This document shows, piece by piece, positions 60,737 to 64,000 of a DNA stretch of 64,000 nucleotides; within the stretch, counting starts at the first letter, position 1, and each line of letters opens with the position of its first letter. The position numbers and the translations under genes are program-made. The notes beneath the pieces are model-generated. The model saw only the letters and a program-made list of their open reading frames with translations, made no database searches and was not told where the DNA came from. This DNA is from Candidatus Zymogenaceae bacterium (GTDB lineage: Bacteria; Desulfobacterota; Zymogenia; Zymogenales; Zymogenaceae): assembly GCA_016933535.1 (NCBI GenBank), contig JAFGAS010000059.1, positions 1 to 64,000 of the forward strand, given 5' to 3'.

Positions 60737-63172
60737 GTGAAAAAGATCAGAATTACTGGAGGGATCTCACGGGTGTTCCTATTCTGCGTTTTAATGCTCC
60801 TGCTGCCCGTATTGACCTATGCGGTCAGGATCGAGGATAAAGACACCGGAACCGATCTGCTCCTTATGGGACTGGGGGTCCTCAGGGTCAACTACACGTC
60901 GGTGGACGGTAATCCCATTATCTTCGAGGATAGCGACCGGGGGCTTCCCGCGTATTTCTCGAATTCCTCAAAGGTGGATTTTCTGGTAGACGGCACCGTA
61001 TACCATAACTACCAGGTGGAAGGTTACGTCCATTATCGGGACATCACCTATAACCTCGAGCCGAACCTGTCGGTCTATTTTAAGATCAAAAAGGACCTCA
61101 ATTACCTGTCCATCGGCGATCACCAGGAAGGCGTCTTCACCGATACCCTCTTTACCCGTTTCGAGCCGGAGTTTCGGGGCACCATGCTCCACATCGAGGA
61201 TAAGAACTATGGACTCGAGCTCTTCGGCGGGGCCGTCCGGGGAAGCCAGGTCGAGGATGAGATCGACGCCGACGGCAGCTCCGGGCCGTACTATACCTCA
61301 TACTCCCCGGTGATGGCGGCAACTGAATCCGTCGTTATTCGCGTCCGCGACAAGAACAACCCCTCCCTTATACTCAAGAACAATAAACAGCAGCGCGGGA
61401 TCGACTATACGATCGACTATGATACCGGCAAGATAAGGTTCACCTACCCGGTGGATTCCACCGACTTTTCCGGAAACCCGATTTTCATCGTGGTGACCTA
61501 TCAGTATGACGATCCCGACGGCGCGTACAGCCGATACGTCGCCGGAGGGCGTGTCTGGTTTCTGCCGCACGAATTTGTCAGGATGGGACTGACCTACCTC
61601 ACAAACGGCCCCGTTAACGACACGATCGGGGGCAGCTGGGACGACCGTATCCAGATCTACGGCACGGACCTCACCATCGACAATAAGGACACTTTTTACC
61701 TGGGGGCCGAATTTGCGGCCGGCACTACCCCGAGCGTCAGTGATACGACGAATTTTGCCTACCGGGGTAATTTTATATGGAAACCGAGGGCGGATTTCCG
61801 CCTCTGGGGCGGCTACTACCGCGTGGACAAAGACTTTCCGACCTTCGGCACCACGAGCTTCGATATCGAAAAAATCGTCAAGGATATCAGGTACGAAGTC
61901 CCCTTCGATTTCAAATCGGGGACGGATATCTATGACCTGAACCCCGATCTCGATGTCGGCCTGGGGACCGATGAAGAGTCCTGGGGGCTGGCCGGAGAAT
62001 ATATAATTGCCCCAAACCACACGCTGTCGGCCGGCTACCGGGAGATCAGGGACAATATCCCTTACAATGACGGCCTGCCCCGGACCACCACCCGGGATGT
62101 CTACGTTTCCTACCGTTACAATCCGGTAGACCGGTTCAATTATTTTGTAGGCACCCAGTGGATCAGGAGTCTGGACGATCTGGCTCCCAAGACCGCCGAT
62201 ACCGAAACGTATCGCCTCATCATGGGGATGAAGGGTCCCCTCGGGAGATCCCGCATCACCGGCCCGGCGAAGTTCGAGGCGGCCTACGTATTGGATGAAT
62301 TTAGGGATTACGTGGACGACGACCAGAGCCAGATGACCCACTACCTCCTGGCCCGGCTGGACATCATGCCGGTTGACAATCTTACGTTCTTCTTCGAGCA
62401 GGACGAGATCCTGGTCGCGGGACGCGGGGAGGACGGGATCGCGCTTTGGGGAAACGCCACCTGGGTCGGCGTCGATTATCGGCGTAAGCGCCTGCGGGCC
62501 GAGGCGGTCTACAAGTTCCTGACGGAACACGACTATGCCCTGGGGCGGGAAGTCACGCGGGAGCATCTGACCTCGGCAATTGTCACCTACAAACCAACCG
62601 ATACGGTGGGAGTGCGCCTTAAGGTCGAAGTCGGGTTCAACACCGATGCGTCGACCCTGCCGGAAACGACGAGCGTCGATTATATTGCCGAAGCGGAGAT
62701 TGTCTGGGACATCAGGCCGGATCTGGTTGTTTCCGTATCCTATTCACTGGATACCTCTGCCGATAAAACCGGAGACATTGGTGACGAAACGCTCGAAGAC
62801 GAGGCGGTTGTCAGGATAGAATACTCTCCCGAGCCGGGCGACCTGTCGCTCTATGGTGAGTACCGATTCGAGCAAAGCTATCTGAAGACCGACCCGCTGG
62901 CCGCAGAAGAGACCAGGACGAATACCTTTATAATCGGGGGGCGGTATAAATTCCTTCCCGACTGGGAGGTCGTCAGCGGGTTTAAATACGCCGGGACAAC
63001 CGGCGCCCTGGAAAGTCACAAAATGGATAGCTTTGTTGAGGTCGGTTACGACGTCCTGGACTACCTGAAACTCTCTCTCGGATACGAGCACCAGGAATTG
63101 TACGACCGGGACGACCCCGATACCGATTACAAAGCCGATATCGGCTACCTTAAAATGACGGGTAAATTTTAA
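60737..63172 (+). CDS. Large outer-membrane beta-barrel protein
   Basis: This protein has 811 residues and a GTG start after GGGAGGA. A signal peptide (K-K-I-R, a hydrophobic stretch, ending T-Y-A-V) is followed by a region with a Y-T-I-D-Y-D-T-G-K-I-R-F-T-Y-P-V motif, seen in surface and cell-wall-associated proteins with beta-sandwich domains. The C-terminal half has many alternating aromatic strands (Y-R-F-E-Q-S-Y, G-Y-E-H-Q-E-L-Y) and ends on phenylalanine (L-K-M-T-G-K-F), the classic BAM signal of outer-membrane barrels. Substrate and family are not recognised. The next gene, 21 bases on, is probably co-exported. Confidence 0.75.
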   Translation: MKKIRITGGISRVFLFCVLMLLLPVLTYAVRIEDKDTGTDLLLMGLGVLRVNYTSVDGNPIIFEDSDRGLPAYFSNSSKVDFLVDGTVYHNYQVEGYVHYRDITYNLEPNLSVYFKIKKDLNYLSIGDHQEGVFTDTLFTRFEPEFRGTMLHIEDKNYGLELFGGAVRGSQVEDEIDADGSSGPYYTSYSPVMAATESVVIRVRDKNNPSLILKNNKQQRGIDYTIDYDTGKIRFTYPVDSTDFSGNPIFIVVTYQYDDPDGAYSRYVAGGRVWFLPHEFVRMGLTYLTNGPVNDTIGGSWDDRIQIYGTDLTIDNKDTFYLGAEFAAGTTPSVSDTTNFAYRGNFIWKPRADFRLWGGYYRVDKDFPTFGTTSFDIEKIVKDIRYEVPFDFKSGTDIYDLNPDLDVGLGTDEESWGLAGEYIIAPNHTLSAGYREIRDNIPYNDGLPRTTTRDVYVSYRYNPVDRFNYFVGTQWIRSLDDLAPKTADTETYRLIMGMKGPLGRSRITGPAKFEAAYVLDEFRDYVDDDQSQMTHYLLARLDIMPVDNLTFFFEQDEILVAGRGEDGIALWGNATWVGVDYRRKRLRAEAVYKFLTEHDYALGREVTREHLTSAIVTYKPTDTVGVRLKVEVGFNTDASTLPETTSVDYIAEAEIVWDIRPDLVVSVSYSLDTSADKTGDIGDETLEDEAVVRIEYSPEPGDLSLYGEYRFEQSYLKTDPLAAEETRTNTFIIGGRYKFLPDWEVVSGFKYAGTTGALESHKMDSFVEVGYDVLDYLKLSLGYEHQELYDRDDPDTDYKADIGYLKMTGKF

Positions 63173-63193
63173 ACAAAAGATGGGTTTTTACCG

Positions 63194-64000
63194 ATGAAAC
63201 CACGGATAACGTTGCTCCTTAGATTAACTCTCTTCGTTTCGTTTTTTGTCCTGATTCCGTACGCCCTCGTCAACGGTACGCAGACCCTGACGGGCTGCCT
63301 CACCAACGCGGCCGAGGCGTGCGCGTGTCCGGTAGCGGGTGTCAGCGTCGATCCGATGAGCCGGACGATCGAGCCGGGAGAGAGCACCACGTATCAGGTG
63401 ACGGTCTCCCTGTATTCTTCATATCATTTTAAGGGATTGATCGTCATCTCGCTTACGGACCTCCCGTCGGGCGTGTCCTGCCCTGCAATCGAGATATCGG
63501 ACAGTGACGGGGACCTGACCGCAGTCGGAACTCTCTCGGTCAGCTCCACGTGCGGGTTAACGCCCGAAACGTATCGTCCGAAGCTCACTGTCGTTGCGCG
63601 GTATCCTAATCCTGATTCATATGATCCGTATACCGGCAATCCCAAGAATGTGACTCTCACCGTCACTGCTCCGATCCCCTGCTTTACGGTAGACGCCCAC
63701 GAGAAAAAGCACGTTAAGGCCGGCGAGGACACCTTCTTCACGACGGTGGTCAAATGGTGCGGGGGATATACCGGGAACGTAACGCTGTCCGTCGACAAGG
63801 ACGGCCTTCCCGCCGGCGTGACGTACGATTTCGATACCAACCCCGTATCCCCGGCAGGACACGCGTGTGAGGGGAACGCCCAGACAAAGCTTAACATCCA
63901 TACTGAATCCTATACCCCGTCCGGCGAGTATACCCTCGTCGTCCGGGGAACGAGCGGAGACATAACGGACACGGATACGGTCACCCTCACCGTCACGGAA
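63194..64000 (+). CDS. Secreted repeat protein, 3' end beyond the window
   Basis: An ATG at 63194 opens a frame without stop to the window edge (269 residues so far). A signal peptide (K-P-R-I-T-L-L-L-R-L, then F-V-S-F-F-V-L) is followed by beta-rich Ig-like units of about 100 residues. Each carries a pattern such as T-I-E-P-G-E-S-T-T-Y-Q-V-T-V or H-V-K-A-G-E-D-T-F-F-T-T-V-V and closes with L-T-V-T. The cysteines (C-A-C-P, C-F-T-V, W-C-G-G) may form disulfides. It looks like a surface or periplasmic protein paired with the barrel protein upstream. Confidence 0.72.
   Translation, partial: MKPRITLLLRLTLFVSFFVLIPYALVNGTQTLTGCLTNAAEACACPVAGVSVDPMSRTIEPGESTTYQVTVSLYSSYHFKGLIVISLTDLPSGVSCPAIEISDSDGDLTAVGTLSVSSTCGLTPETYRPKLTVVARYPNPDSYDPYTGNPKNVTLTVTAPIPCFTVDAHEKKHVKAGEDTFFTTVVKWCGGYTGNVTLSVDKDGLPAGVTYDFDTNPVSPAGHACEGNAQTKLNIHTESYTPSGEYTLVVRGTSGDITDTDTVTLTVTE

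Overview
The window is about 64 kb of GC-rich bacterial chromosome, with protein-coding genes packed on both strands and many 4 to 20 base gene overlaps. A prolipoprotein diacylglyceryl transferase, a TonB protein, secreted SH3b proteins and an outer-membrane barrel protein mark a Gram-negative cell. The DHH-CBS-nucleotidyltransferase fusion, the alpha-only acyl-CoA synthetase (ADP-forming), the corrinoid-type URO-D protein and a probable selenoprotein fit an anaerobic or syntrophic member of the Desulfobacterota (old Deltaproteobacteria) or a close relative. That assignment is inference; no rRNA or marker gene is present. No tRNA, rRNA, CRISPR array or intact transposase was found.

Layout. 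1-7402 (+): the tail of one gene, a small HXXEE-type membrane protein, then a TetR regulator followed by a YbhGFSR-like exporter (HlyD adaptor, two ATPases, three ABC-2 permeases). 7431-12848 (-): site-2-protease-like M50, ScpA, ScpB, RluB-type pseudouridine synthase, M24 peptidase and two small conserved proteins, probably read from a promoter lying across the end of the next gene. 12845-18437 (-): DHH-CBS-tRNA nucleotidyltransferase, a fused double periplasmic binding protein and a radical SAM protein. 18507-19771: two palindromic repeats that bracket a DUF3179 gene with an in-frame TGA in a U-P-S-C motif and a SECIS-like hairpin. 19779-25106: haloalkane-dehalogenase-like hydrolase, a FabG/ACP/FabZ mini-operon, two SH3b proteins and a URO-D protein. 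25107-31762 (-): pyk-lgt, acyl-CoA synthetase alpha chain, a third SH3b protein, an EI24/CysZ-like membrane protein and glycerate kinase. 31917-35804 (+): zinc-ribbon protein, SUMF1-domain protein, nucleosidase, DUF4911 and AMMECR1 proteins.

35820-37460 is a lower-GC island with one unrecognised cysteine-rich protein and a long palindromic repeat. 37463-45720 (-) runs from a tonB gene with a perfect sigma-70 promoter through PAP2, WbpD-like and WbpE-like sugar genes, hisH-hisA-hisF, rsmD, coaD and an aspartate aminotransferase. 45744-49446 (+): sirtuin, hexapeptide acyltransferase, LarE and a small secreted protein with tandem terminators. 49481-51181 (-): a degraded gene fragment and metY. 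51675-52685 (+): an HD-GYP response regulator. 52781-59658 (-): a complete trp operon (trpE-G-D-C-F-B-A) preceded by a Trp-rich leader peptide and two tandem terminators. 59660-64000: a long intergenic region, an outer-membrane barrel protein and the start of a secreted repeat protein cut by the window edge.

The best candidate for something undescribed is the DUF3179 selenoprotein at 18665-19639. The fused BMP plus SBP_bac_3 binding protein, the two-terminator trp attenuator and the unrecognised island protein come next.
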